Shown here piece by piece: positions 21,301 to 31,749 of a stretch of 43,886 nucleotides of DNA (within the stretch, counting starts at the first letter, position 1; every line of letters starts with the position of its first letter). Made by a program: the position numbers and the translations under genes. The stretch covers positions 1-43,886 of the forward strand of contig JAKSYS010000524.1 of assembly GCA_022925895.1 (NCBI GenBank), written 5' to 3'. Under the pieces are notes generated by a model that was not told the origin of the DNA, ran no database searches, and worked only from the letters and a program-made list of their open reading frames with translations. The DNA comes from Fragilaria crotonensis. Its lineage: Eukaryota; Bacillariophyta; Fragilariophyceae; Fragilariales; Fragilariaceae.

Positions 21301-24300
21301 GGGTGAAGTCGCTCAATTGCAGATTCACCTCGATTCCGACAGCCTTAGTGGTCACATACAACATCCAGTCCTCAAACTTTTGCCCTGGTTTCGGGATGCG
21401 ATATGTGCCATTCCTTAGCTTGATGTCTTCCGTGTCCGGGATGAATCGTCCATAACATGTTTGATGACCGATACTCTCCCAGTGGCGCTCTTTAAGTTCC
21501 GCATCGCCCACCTCGCGAGTCCCGGTTCCGGTGGCGATGCGTACAACTGCCTCCATCGCGTGATCACCCTCCTTTTGATGCTCTCGAATGAATCGAAAGA
21601 TGTGATACCGCTTCGACTGGATGATATCGAAAATCTCAGACTGCGCGATTTGGATGGAGGGCGGGGGGTGCGTTGGATTTGGGGTATCCTGGAGATCATC
21701 ATACACATTGTTGCTGAAGCGATGATTAATCGTCAGGTACACCTGAGACGATAAGAGGACAGACACGGCTCTGTAGTCGAGGTCTTCATAGCTGTAGTTT
21801 TTGAAGAGGTACAACAAGTGAGAATGAACCAAACAAGAGACATCGACGTCTTTGTTTCGCGACGGATCAATCCAATATTCAAGAGTGGGAATCGCTTGCG
21901 AGTCGAGCATATTCCTGATTTTTTTGACGGCGGCTTCTATCTTTAAGTTGTCCATCGATTCAAGGCCTCGTGGTCTTGGCTGACCCGGACGGCATTTGCT
22001 GAGAGCGTACTTCAAGTAGCCCTCAACACGAACTGCCAGTCGTATCGTATACAAAATCAAGGGACCCGAGGACGAAACCTTAGTGTACTTTCCAACATCC
22101 ATGTCAAGAGCTCGTTCCAGCATCTTGGTGATGCATGAAGTCAACACATCTGGCGATTTGGCAATCTCGTTGAAAAGGGTGCCATGAGGAGTAGCAAGCA
22201 GCATATGTAGTTTGTCCCTATCAACAACGGGGACCTCTGTGATCATCTCGGTAAAGTCAGCAGGTTTCCAGTTTCCTGGCTCGAAGAGTGCTGCGTCCAC
22301 AATTAATTGAAGAGACTTGGTCTTCAAAGCAGTAAGTCTTCCAGGATCTCCGTTGGCGAAAAAGTCAAGGATAAGTGGGATGCGGATGTAAGGCACAGTT
22401 AAAAACTGGACAAATCGCTCTGAGTCTGAAGGGGTAAGAACGTGGCCAAAGGAGGGCAGTTCTTCTTTAGTCAAGTGAAGAACATCATCCTCGTTGTCCA
22501 CACTGATGGGTTTGGCTCGAGACTTCTGGAATTTCTCGCCACAGGAATTGACTACGTTGGCAGGATCAGCCGAAGATAACCTCGCACGCTCTTCTTTGCT
22601 TTTGTTGAACAATGACAAGAACCCCTGAAACCCACTTGCGCTTTCTTTAGTGGCTGTGATGGCAACTTTATCCACAAACTCCTGCTGGGTGCCGCGATAG
22701 GCTGACACGTTGTAGGAGAAGGCAGGATCTTCCTTGTCCTTTCGATGTAAGTCCCAACGAAGCATAGCGTCGGACGGCGTCCATTGAACGGGGCCTTCTT
22801 CTTTTTAGGGTCATCGGGAGGTGTCTGAGCCTTCCCGGAAACGGAGTGTTTGAAGTGAAACACAATATCTCGGAAGTATTCGAATTCTGGGAGAACCTCG
22901 ATAATAGCGCCATTTCTACCTACAATAAGCGCCGCCGCATGATTGCATACCTGCACTTGATTTGAAATGTCAGGTCGTGGCAGAGCTAATTGGATAGCCA
23001 ATTGGTTGATTAACGCAATATCGCCCTCCATGGGAGATAGGCTCAGGTCAAAGTTAAATATCGTGTTTCGATAAGAGCCATCGGGCTTCAGCATCAAGCC
23101 CCGCAAGTAATCCAAACACTGGAATCGTAACGAACACATGTTGGGATCGTAGATAGGAAGGTTTGCTCCAAGTGTGTCAAACGCACCAGCCTCGATCCCA
23201 TACCAGTCCGTTGGGCCTTCACATAGACCTGAGTAGTGTAGGGCAAACTGACTGGGGTCGTCAACTGCCTTGACACGACAAATAGCGTCCGCAATACACG
23301 CGGCGCATGCAAATGTAGTGGACCTTATGGCAACCAAACCACGTGATTGCTGCACGCAGGCCGTAGCCGCCGAGTAGATTCGACAGACGCGACGAATCAA
23401 AAACATGAGGTTGACTTGAGTCTCTCTCCTCATTTCTGCTTTCCTCCAGAAGCAGTGCTTAGGATCCAAATGAGGCATTGGCAGAACGTGCGTTAACGCG
23501 TACTGCGTGGCAGATGCAGCAAAAGCAGCGGCGTTCTTTACTAGCTGCCTCTGCTGCAAGAGAAGACTACATGCGTCAGCGATTCGTTGAAGAGACGACG
23601 CTGCTTCTTGGAAGTTCGTGGCCACGGGGGGAAGCTTCTCATCCGTCAATACAGCTGGGATTAGTATGGGGTCTGGACGGGGCGAGCCCATCAGATGCCT
23701 AACAACTTCCGCATAGTTGTCCGTACGAAGGCGACCAAAGAGCGGATGCGCGACAGATCCAGCATCAGTTCGAAGCGAGGCAATACTCCCCTTCGCAAAC
23801 GCGTCGTTTTGAGCTGTAGTAGATAAACCATGATTGTAGATGTCGACTGGCTTGGCACCGGCATAACTTAGCTTCTTCAACGTCTTGTCAAGGAGATCCC
23901 ACGTACTGGACAATGATGCGCCAAGCGTGCCATCTGCAACCGATAAAGGGTCTAGTGTAGACGCATAATTCGCCAAGTTACGCCCAGCCAATTTAAGGAT
24001 CCTTGTATCCTCTGGATCCATGGACGAAGGTGGCGAATTCTCAATCGTAGCATACGCCAAGTCCATTGCAGCGTTCATTACCAGGAGTGTTGAGTACTTT
24101 GCGGGTCGGGCTCCGCCAGCGGGCGTTGTTGCAAGTGCAAGTCTCGCTAGAGGGTGAAAGGACATGGCAGAGATCTCATCCGGTGCCTCCAAAAATTCAT
24201 GAGGCCCTTGATCCAAGTTCGACAGTAGCGGTTGTGAATTCAGAGCTGGCATTAATTTCGTGTATAGGAAATGGGCATTATTCTTCTTGGAAGGATAAAC

Positions 24301-26157
24301 CTGCATCCTAAACAATAGCGCCCAGAATGTGCTATCCATCAATCGTTGAGACGGAATGTTCCAAACTGTCATGGCCAGTTGCTTAAGTTGACGCCCAGTT
24401 TCCGGATCAAAACTCGATGGATGGTACTCCAACCCATCAGCGCCAGTATTGATGACTGTGAACGAGAATTTTCCATCTCCGCAGTTGCGGACTATGTAGA
24501 GACACAGGTGGGCGTAGTCTGGTTGCTGCCAACCACCAGGAAGAACCAACTGCTGATTGGTTTGGAGATTTTCAATCACGGAGACGAAAACGTTTAGAAA
24601 GTTGAGAAAGAGCCCATCCAACTGCTTCCCAGAGGCACCCGCTGAGTGAGGGAGAATACTGATAAGCTTGACGCACGCTTCGCACGCCCAGTGATTCATT
24701 CGGAGGAATGAAAGCGGACCATCTACGGAGGCTGTATTGTTGCGCTTTCCAAGGCCAAACCGTCCACGACCGCTACGTGCAAGACCGTCAGTCTCGACGA
24801 CGACGTGACAAATGAAGCTCAATGCCTTCGATAGTTGCGCATACATGCCAGCCACGTCAGCTCGCTTCTCCTTGGAAATAGGAAATCTGCGCACATAGCT
24901 TTCCAACTGCATGAGTGCCCAGAAAGGCGGGACTCGGTAAATAGGAGAGAATGTACGTTTTGGAAAGACTCCATCGGTTCCGGACAAAAAGTCGTAGGGA
25001 TTGAACGAAGCTGACTTCATGTGCACTGACGATAGAGCCCCAATATCATCCCCAACAGAAGGGAGAGTGACACCACTAGATCCAATACCGGTGTACGTCG
25101 CTGTAGCCGCTTGCTTGGCGAGCACTTCCTTCTCCTTGCGCATCTGCTCCTTGAGCCGAGCCTCTTCCTGCTCTCGAACGCGTCTGGCCTCTCGCTCTTC
25201 CTTGGTTGCGACGACAGGGACAGCAGAAGTGGCCCCTGAAGTAGGAATGGGGATCGAGGGAAGAACCTTTTGGGACGGTTGGGATGATGTATGCGGCGGT
25301 GGCGTAGGCGACGCGTATCGTTGAGTTGCAGGTGGCGTGGGCGATGCATATCTCTGAGACAGCATCGGAGTTGGGGAAGCTACAGGCTTCGGCGCGGGAC
25401 GAGATGTCTGCGGCGCTGCGATCCCGAGTCGAGCCATGGCAGATGCTGCGTCGTTGCTAGCGGAAGTCGGGGACGATGTTGATTGAGCTTGAGCTGCGGG
25501 TGAAGTGGGCTGGGGCGTGGACGCATTGGATTTAGGGGAAACGGTTTTCTGACCTGCTGACATAGTTGGAACAGCGGAAAGAGGCAGCGACGATGAATAT
25601 TGAGGAGCAGGGATTGGTGCAGGGATTGGCGCAGGTGTTGAGTCTAAGCCAGCAAAGGGATCGTCTGCACCAAGCCTGAATGCAGAAACCGAAGGAGTTG
25701 GGGCAGGGGCACTAAAAGTTGCTGAAAGCGGCTGGACAAGCGTCGGAACACCGTAATTCGGCATGCCTTGATTTTGTGTCGGGACAAACGATTGTTGCTG
25801 TTGGAGAGGAACAAACGCGTTTGGTTGCAACCCATATGAAGGACTTGGAAGACTTTGTGACAGAGGTCTCTGCTGCTGTTGAATCGATGACGGAAAGGAA
25901 GTTTGCTGCATGCGTTGCTGCATGCTCTGCTGCTGCACGTTGACTGAAGGAGGAGGAGCAGCGAAGACATCAGGTTGAGCTTGAAGAGTGACGTAAGCCG
26001 GTGGAAACCAACCTTCTCGACCGTTGTACGAGCCCCACCACCACGCACTTCCTTCCTGACCAGGTTTGGCAGTCAACACAGCGCCCTTCGGAAAGGTCAG
26101 TTGAGACTGAGCCGCTTGACCTGCAAAGGCATGCTTTGCAAGATAAGTTTGCACCAT
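12308..26157 (-). CDS. Giant SH3 / DUF3638-DUF3645 P-loop / EF-hand / Vps62-like protein
   Basis: One gene of about 4,540 codons. Exons: 26157..19211, 19134..17894, 17826..14500, 14412..12308. The start opens an SH3 domain (residues 1-60; GSAWWWGSYNGREGWFPPAYV). Next come a Gln/Pro/Ser-rich disordered region to about 310, a charged coiled coil (about 320-350) and a long region with the family block VPYIRIPLILDFFANGDP. The DUF3638/DUF3645 core looks like a superfamily-2 NTPase: QMIMGAGKTTVVTP (P-loop, about 17510-17530), GGVLLLDEVDLI (Walker B, about 17045), GFSGTPSDLLP (about 15880), TTGMDIHQGIDARAV (about 15465) and YAQGAFRMRGIGKGQ (about 15385). An acidic linker, EF-hands (HFDRDRDGLLNYDDL, EVDKDTDGFINLSEF) and two Vps62/VPS13-like repeats follow. 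The function is unknown; a Ca-regulated ATPase at membranes is inference. Frame breaks lie near 22795, 14825 and 13791. Confidence 0.8.
14413..14499 (-). other. Stop-free 87-bp intron inside a poly-Glu tract
   Basis: GTGAGAACATTG...TTCTCTTGCAG on the minus strand is a textbook intron. It is 3n with no stop, and it splits a glutamate repeat: eight Glu before and ten after join to 18 consecutive Glu. The hydrophobic and Cys-rich insert it would encode is unlike its surroundings, supporting removal. Confidence 0.85.
17827..17893 (-). other. Intron of the giant gene (67 bp)
   Basis: Donor ACCAG|GTAAGTCC and acceptor CCACGTAG|CCTCC, phase 2. Joining gives ALTSLRKLILLLRRVKAS without a stop. Confidence 0.85.
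19135..19210 (-). other. Intron of the giant gene (76 bp)
   Basis: Donor GAAGAG|GTAAGACC and acceptor GGGTATAG|GATCAAG, phase 0. Joining gives AYARPEEDQVAYGGIRALEF, a smooth continuation. Confidence 0.88.
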
Positions 26158-27060
26158 CGGTCTTCGATGGACGCCAATGCTCGTGACTTGACCGGAAGTA
26201 CCTTGTAAGATGTCTTGTCGACTACAACCTCAGATAATCGAATTTCAACACACTCCCCGAGTTCTTGATAAAGAAAAAGAATGAGGTGAGACGATGTGAG
26301 ACTAAACAATGCTATTGATCGTTCTTAGAACCCGAGCGGGAGCAATGGATCAGATCGTGCAATGGATTCGTTGTGCGATGCTTGTTGCGTCCGTCAGCAC
26401 CACTTTCTTTATTGGTATACCAGTACATCTACTACTCCAGGAGTACGAAGCATCATATGAAAATATATCATATGTCATATGTCATATGCATACCAGGTAT
26501 CATGGTAACACACACGCATACACCAGAAAATCTTTTTTCGATCATGGAACTTTACGCCGTACATACCTACACGTATAATTGCATAAATATGAGGGCCGTT
26601 GGACGGTGGACAGTGGACACGATCTGAACCCCCTCGAATGAAACTCCAGTTTTCGGTACAGGGGTGTATGTACGTGCACGCATAAGGGTGGTGCGGTGCA
26701 TTAATTAGATACTCTTCTCTACAGTCTACTCGGAGCTTTGAATACCTGGCTCTGCACTGTACTGGAGTACATGGTATTACGTTGTACTGTACTGGAATGC
26801 TCCTGAGTCCGGAGTCTTGAGTACGGTATGAGAATACTTGTACACGGAGTACGACCAGAACAGAATCCACTCCGAGTTTGCCAAATTTGCAGACACTACA
26901 TATCGCCGCTCGTACAGTGTACAATGGGTGCTCCGAGTCCAACACGTAGATGTAAACAGAGTTTTGCTGGCTGCCTGTTTCAATCAATCAAAACCTACTA
27001 GTTTTTGCCTGTTTCAACTTGGGTTCAAACATTAATGAAAATTAGGTCTTGATGGTACCT
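26158..27060. other. GTAC-rich spacer upstream of the giant gene
   Basis: No supported gene. It should include the promoter of the minus-strand giant gene. GTAC occurs seven times between about 26757 and 26865, and overlapping ATATG/CATATG repeats lie at about 26455-26490. Confidence 0.5.
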
Positions 27061-30000
27061 CCCTCATTATTGATGAAAGGAAGTTCAATTCTGGCGTTGG
27101 TTAAGATGTGATGCAGTTGATCAAACTTGACAGGAGTTTTCAGGATGACATTCCAGAAGACGTTTGTCAATTTCCCCCAAGAAGATAAGACAGATAAGGT
27201 ACCCTTCTCTCAGAGCAATTCAAGGAAGGAAAAAGCTGGCTGCTAGTATATACTATGTTTTCATTTTATGGTCACTCCTGAACACCCTGGGTTGTGCATT
27301 TGGTATACTTTATGTGAAATGCATACAATTTGAGTCATTTTGTTGTAGAGCAGAGACGATACTTTTGTTTGTTGCGGCGATACTGGCGTACTCGACTAAG
27401 GAGAATTATTGTTGTACTTTCATGCTGTGTCCGCATTAATTTATGAATGGGACATATGCATTCTTTCTGATGATCAAGATTCTTGATCCTTTGATGTTAC
27501 ATACCAGTTGGAACAGGACATGCATTGAGTTTTGTGACCTGTTTTGGTATGCTATTTGAGGTGCTCTTTTGTCGACATGAGCAACGCATCACGGAGACGG
27601 ATATGTGTGCGTTCATTGCAATTGAAAGAATAACCTATAGTAATGATGGCAACTTTGACTAGAGAAAGTTTCTGCATCATAGTATTGGTTGATTTGCAAA
27701 GTTTTAGACAATTCCCGTCAAACAAATAAGTACTATATTATAGTTCTTCATCAGATTCATCCCCATTGACATTGCTGTCAGCATCCTGCATTGTTCCGGG
27801 CGGATTCATTACAGAGTCGTTGACTTTATTGGCTTCCGCAAGATAAGGAAGACCTCAAATTCAGGTGGCTGAGAGTAGCTCCTCACAACTCATGACTGGT
27901 GTTCACATGGACATTGCCTGGGAGGATGGTGCAACACTTTGCTGTTGAGAATTTGTTGTGTGGGGGAGCCATGTAATGAGTTGTGCACACAGCATCGTCC
28001 TCCTGAGGAAGGTGGGTGGCAAGCCTCTTGGGCGCCATTTTACAACAAACACAATGATCAGATGTCAATATCCTTCTTAGGAGATAATGAAATAATGAAA
28101 AGCTTGGTTGATTACAAAGCAAAAAAATAGTGTGAAGAGGGGCAGATATGGTTGTTTTGAATACCTTGGTAGTTGCAATGCCGAGCAAAAAAGTAGGAGA
28201 AGGAAGATGGCCATACCATGAGAAAGTATGGTCAATAAGAGAATGGGCAACAATACAACATAAAGGACATCACAGCATGTGAATTGAGATTATGCCAGGA
28301 CAATGATGGGATCACTAAATATGGCATCAATGAAAAAGTCATTTTAAAAACCACAAGCAAAATGGAGCATTTGATGCACTTGCCAAACAAGATCCATACC
28401 ATGCATGTTGATGACAAGAGTGTTTAATGCAACAAATGTGCACGTCGGTTAGACACAGAAGATTTCCCTGCAACACATGTTGTTGTAATGATGTACACAA
28501 CATCTTTTAACAATACACTGTCACAGGTAGATATGATCATGTAGTACATGTATGCCATTACTACAAATACTATGGCCTGAAGGTTACCAACATCACGAAA
28601 ACATGAAATGACATTCTGACAAAAATCACCTTCTGATGTGGTATTCCTGTTTGATCATTCACAGAGACATGCTTTCAAATGCTGGGACAGCATCCTCGGT
28701 GCTCTCAACACAATGTCAAGAACCTGCCAAAAAATCATAACCACAGATGCAGGATGATGAGGTACTACATACAATGACAATTTTGGTTTTTGTGGTATTC
28801 GGACGAGGCTCAGAGACAGCTAAAGCTTGAGTATAGAAGGCACGCAACGTAGTAGTATACAAGGACTCGTCATCAAGAACAAGCTGGCTTTTGCAGGATT
28901 CAAAGCAGTGCTGGAGGATTGTACTTGAAATCAAATACATGGTTGCTATCGAAAATGCACAATTACTAGACCTCATTATCCTGACCCTCAACTGTAATTA
29001 CTTTGTCCTTAAAAACAGAATCAATGAAACAACAGACAGAGTCATGGTGGGCACATCTGTGACCCCTAAGAAAGGACTTCATGAGGAGATCAATCTTGGT
29101 CTATTGAAACATATGTGTGGGAGAATGAACTTCAATTGGAGCAAGAGTTAATGTGGCAGCTGCAGCAGGAGGAGGCCCTTCTCACACCTGCTCCTTGTAA
29201 TGGTAGGTGCATCCATACACCCAAGTCCAGACTGCAAACTTCTCAATTGTCCTTTGTTATCAAATTTTGCAATGAAGTGCCGTTTCTCTCCGCATGCAAT
29301 TGGTACACGCCGATGGTAGAAGGACTGTGCATAAGCCCACCAGCAATACTCTCCATCACCTGCACGCTCAGCATGAAATTTTGGAGTGACCTACAAGCTC
29401 AGCCTGGATTCATGGAGTAAGATCAAGGTGGAGCCGTTTTGAATTCACAAATATTGAAGTGCTGTCTCCTTGTTTTTACAATTTATACATTTGGAATGAA
29501 AATGACACAGCTAGACCTGTAACTTGGTGGCAACACCAGTAAATGGATTTTAAAGCATGTCAAGTGAATACCATCTAAAGGTTGTTCACCAATCCTTGGA
29601 GCTAACCTTTAGCGCTCCTAGAAGCAAACCTTTTTGCTCTCCCTCCTACACCAGGAGAATGCAAATATGCGTTGTCTTCATGTAGAACTAGGAACCGTAA
29701 GGAACATTGGTCGATGCCACGTATTTGCAAGTCTTGGTGTAGTGTCTTTGTCTGTGGCTTGATGCTGCTGTTAGAATGCCACTCCAGTATTGGTCAGCAA
29801 ATTTGCAAATAGCAAATGCTTTGACCATTCAGATTGTTGATTTTCCCTACTGGTTGGTTGTACCATTCACCAATTGCTTGTTTTGTTCAACTATCAGGAA
29901 AAATGGTCCATTTTCACCAGCTAGACAACATCGCCAATGTTGAGAGAACAAGGTAAGTAGTAGGAATCGAGAAAGAATTTGCTGCATCCAGTTTTGTTGC

Positions 30001-30160
30001 GCCTGTGATGACTGCTTGTGCTCCTCGTCCCCACCGGTAGTCTCGCAACAATTGTATTGCATTCAGAGCCTCATTTAGTGTCATGTGTATTCTACATCTT
30101 TAAATGAAGGTGTAGTTCCTGTGCGCTTTCGTCTATTATGGCTTACGAAACCGCCTTTTT
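27061..30160. other. Gene-poor region with decayed coding fragments
   Basis: No intact gene is supported. Pieces look like eroded protein sequence. On the plus strand near 28250-28500 a broken frame gives KTTSKMEHLMHLPNKIHTMH, with Cys pairs soon after. Near 28652-28720 another frame gives FLFDHSQRHAF, matching the second catalytic block of transposase B. On the minus strand near 27740-27850 a short acidic C-terminus NVNGDESDEEL precedes a stop. The G+C looks lower than in the gene-bearing regions. I read it as old mobile-element debris. Confidence 0.45.
28652..28720 (+). pseudogene. Possible fragment of an IS630/Tc1-like transposase
   Basis: A short frame reads VFLFDHSQRHAFKCWDSI and then GALNTMSRT. 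The FLFDHS..H core is the same as in the transposase of element B (FLFLFDHSCGHDR), where it holds the second catalytic Asp. Stops and frame changes surround it. Only this block is convincing. Confidence 0.35.
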
Positions 30161-30394
30161 ATGCCCAGGAAACAACCAGAAACAAAAGATAGTACCGAAT
30201 TTGACCCCAAAAACATGTTCTCTAAAAAAGAAAAAAAGGAAAAAGGTATTTTCGTGTTCACGAAAAAATACAATAGTCGGAAAGTCAGCGTCTTGGGCAT
30301 AGGAAAATTCAATGACTTACAGTACGTTTTAGTTCATCGGATACGGGTCCGATTGAAATGCATTGAAAGGACCTCAATCCAATGCATGTACTGA
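30161..30394 (+). CDS. Small basic hypothetical ORF
   Basis: The 77-codon frame is Lys-rich (FSKKEKKEKGIFVFTKKYNSRK) with no recognised domain and no visible homology to its neighbours. The A-rich composition could produce such a frame by chance. It is listed only because it lies outside any other feature. Confidence 0.15.
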   Translation: MPRKQPETKDSTEFDPKNMFSKKEKKEKGIFVFTKKYNSRKVSVLGIGKFNDLQYVLVHRIRVRLKCIERTSIQCMY

Positions 30395-30477
30395 ACAAGT
30401 ACTTCGCACTACATATTTGACCTCATTTTGAATCTACCAGTGCATAAGAAGTTCGGTTCCGCAATGAGCCATAAAAC

Positions 30478-31239
30478 TCATCTCTGGCGAAGTGAAGGAG
30501 GCGTCTGAAAGGCTCGGACTGTCCAATTTATACGACGTGATGTGGGTGGGTCCATTGTAATTCGTCGCTTAGGTACTTCATGATAATGTGTCTGTTGACA
30601 TGTTCCACCCATAATGAGCAAGTCGCCGTCATTGAGATACACTTCAGTCTTGACCTTCTTATCGGACCTTTGTCGAAATAAAAAGCGTCGCGTTCCACCC
30701 CAAGAGAGGCTCCAGATAGGACAGTCATGGCGTAGAGATCGTTCATCGTCAGAGTGAAGACCAATGGTATCCTCTGGTTCGTACCAGTTCTGCAAACACC
30801 CATTATAGGGCGAGTCGTACATGAGTACTCCTTGTGTCATTTCATTAGCCTTTTCAATCAATGCCGTTACCATTTGCGACTCTTCCAGGGGCTTAGCAAT
30901 GTTCGTCGACCCACTGTACGCGTAAGAGAAGCCCCATGATTGAGACCATCTGTTTTCATGAACTGCCCTGCCAAAGATCTTCAGTTCATGCCGTACCATT
31001 GGGTGCAAGTTCCACTCCGCCTCAAAATTCTCGGAAGGCAACCAATTGCGCTTCAGAAGGTACCACGATTCGCCATCGGGAGTTAGGTAACACGCGTTGG
31101 CGCCAAGCCGTTGCGCCAATGTGTTCGCTGTTTCGTTGGCAGGAGACAATTTCTTTCCTTTTTTGGCGGCAAAATAGCTCGGCAAAGTTCCCTTTTTGTT
31201 TATTGATTCCGCCATGAACAACGCTATTCCGGAGTGCAC
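30478..31239 (-). CDS. AlkB-type 2-oxoglutarate/Fe(II) dioxygenase
   Basis: The 253-residue AlkB-family enzyme is probably of the ALKBH2/3 type that removes alkyl groups from nucleic-acid bases by oxidation. The catalytic core is complete: N151-W-Y153, H162-S-D164 (first two iron ligands, in GLHSDDE), the distal iron His in THYHEVPK (H220) and the 2-oxoglutarate-binding RxNxTxR motif R236-I-N-W-T-V-R242. DCPIWSLSWGGTRRFLFRQR and VYLNDGDLLIMGG are typical strands. The N-terminus KKGTLPSYFAAKKGKK resembles a PCNA-interacting (PIP) box with Lys in place of the usual Gln. This suggests recruitment to replication or repair sites. A second Met (MAES, residue 9) may be the real start, leaving the PIP-like box about 8 residues from the N-terminus. 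Substrate (DNA or RNA) is not resolved. Confidence 0.85.
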   Translation of the reverse strand: MHSGIALFMAESINKKGTLPSYFAAKKGKKLSPANETANTLAQRLGANACYLTPDGESWYLLKRNWLPSENFEAEWNLHPMVRHELKIFGRAVHENRWSQSWGFSYAYSGSTNIAKPLEESQMVTALIEKANEMTQGVLMYDSPYNGCLQNWYEPEDTIGLHSDDERSLRHDCPIWSLSWGGTRRFLFRQRSDKKVKTEVYLNDGDLLIMGGTCQQTHYHEVPKRRITMDPPTSRRINWTVRAFQTPPSLRQR

Positions 31240-31446
31240 GAGGGGAGCGCCAAATGTGATACAAGTATAAACATAGAAGCCGGACGAATGAAATTATTTG
31301 CATTGACTGCGCAGTACCTCGCTGTTTCCTTCAAGGTTAAAGAATGTATTTATGATGTCGTGCATTATTTCTATCTATTCAGAATTCATATGTGATGATA
31401 AATGATGATGATATCATCAATCGAATATTTTTTTCCTTGATTTTTT

Positions 31447-31464
31447 TAACCACAGTATCTGGAC
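31447..31464. repeat. Left terminal inverted repeat of element A
   Basis: TAACCACAGTATCTGGAC pairs with the complement of 34603-34620 with 17 of 18 matches. Confidence 0.8.
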
Positions 31465-31749
31465 TGTTGAGTCACTAATGGAGCAGATTGAGTCCTTTAC
31501 GGCATTCCGTTGATCCAATCCACTTCTATGACACTTAGATGTTTATAAACAGTGGATCAGCTAGGAGTCTACGTATTCAGAAATGCAATATGTGCTTTTT
31601 AATATCTTTGATTTTCCGTTAGTAGTCACGTAGAAATTTCGTTGCACTTCGTAGCTAAAGTCCCGTTTGAGGAACATGCTGGATTCGACGATCAAACACA
31701 ATCATACAATTAGTCCATTCACTATTTCAATCAAGCTTCATACACACTC

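Noticed and set aside
22797-22919. An intron explaining the frame change near 22795 of the giant gene (donor G|GTAGAAATGG)
   Set aside because: It fits the phase, but it would remove EVLPEFEYFRDIVFHFK, which reads as genuine conserved-type protein; a one-base loss at AAGGCCCC is simpler. Not excluded without cDNA.
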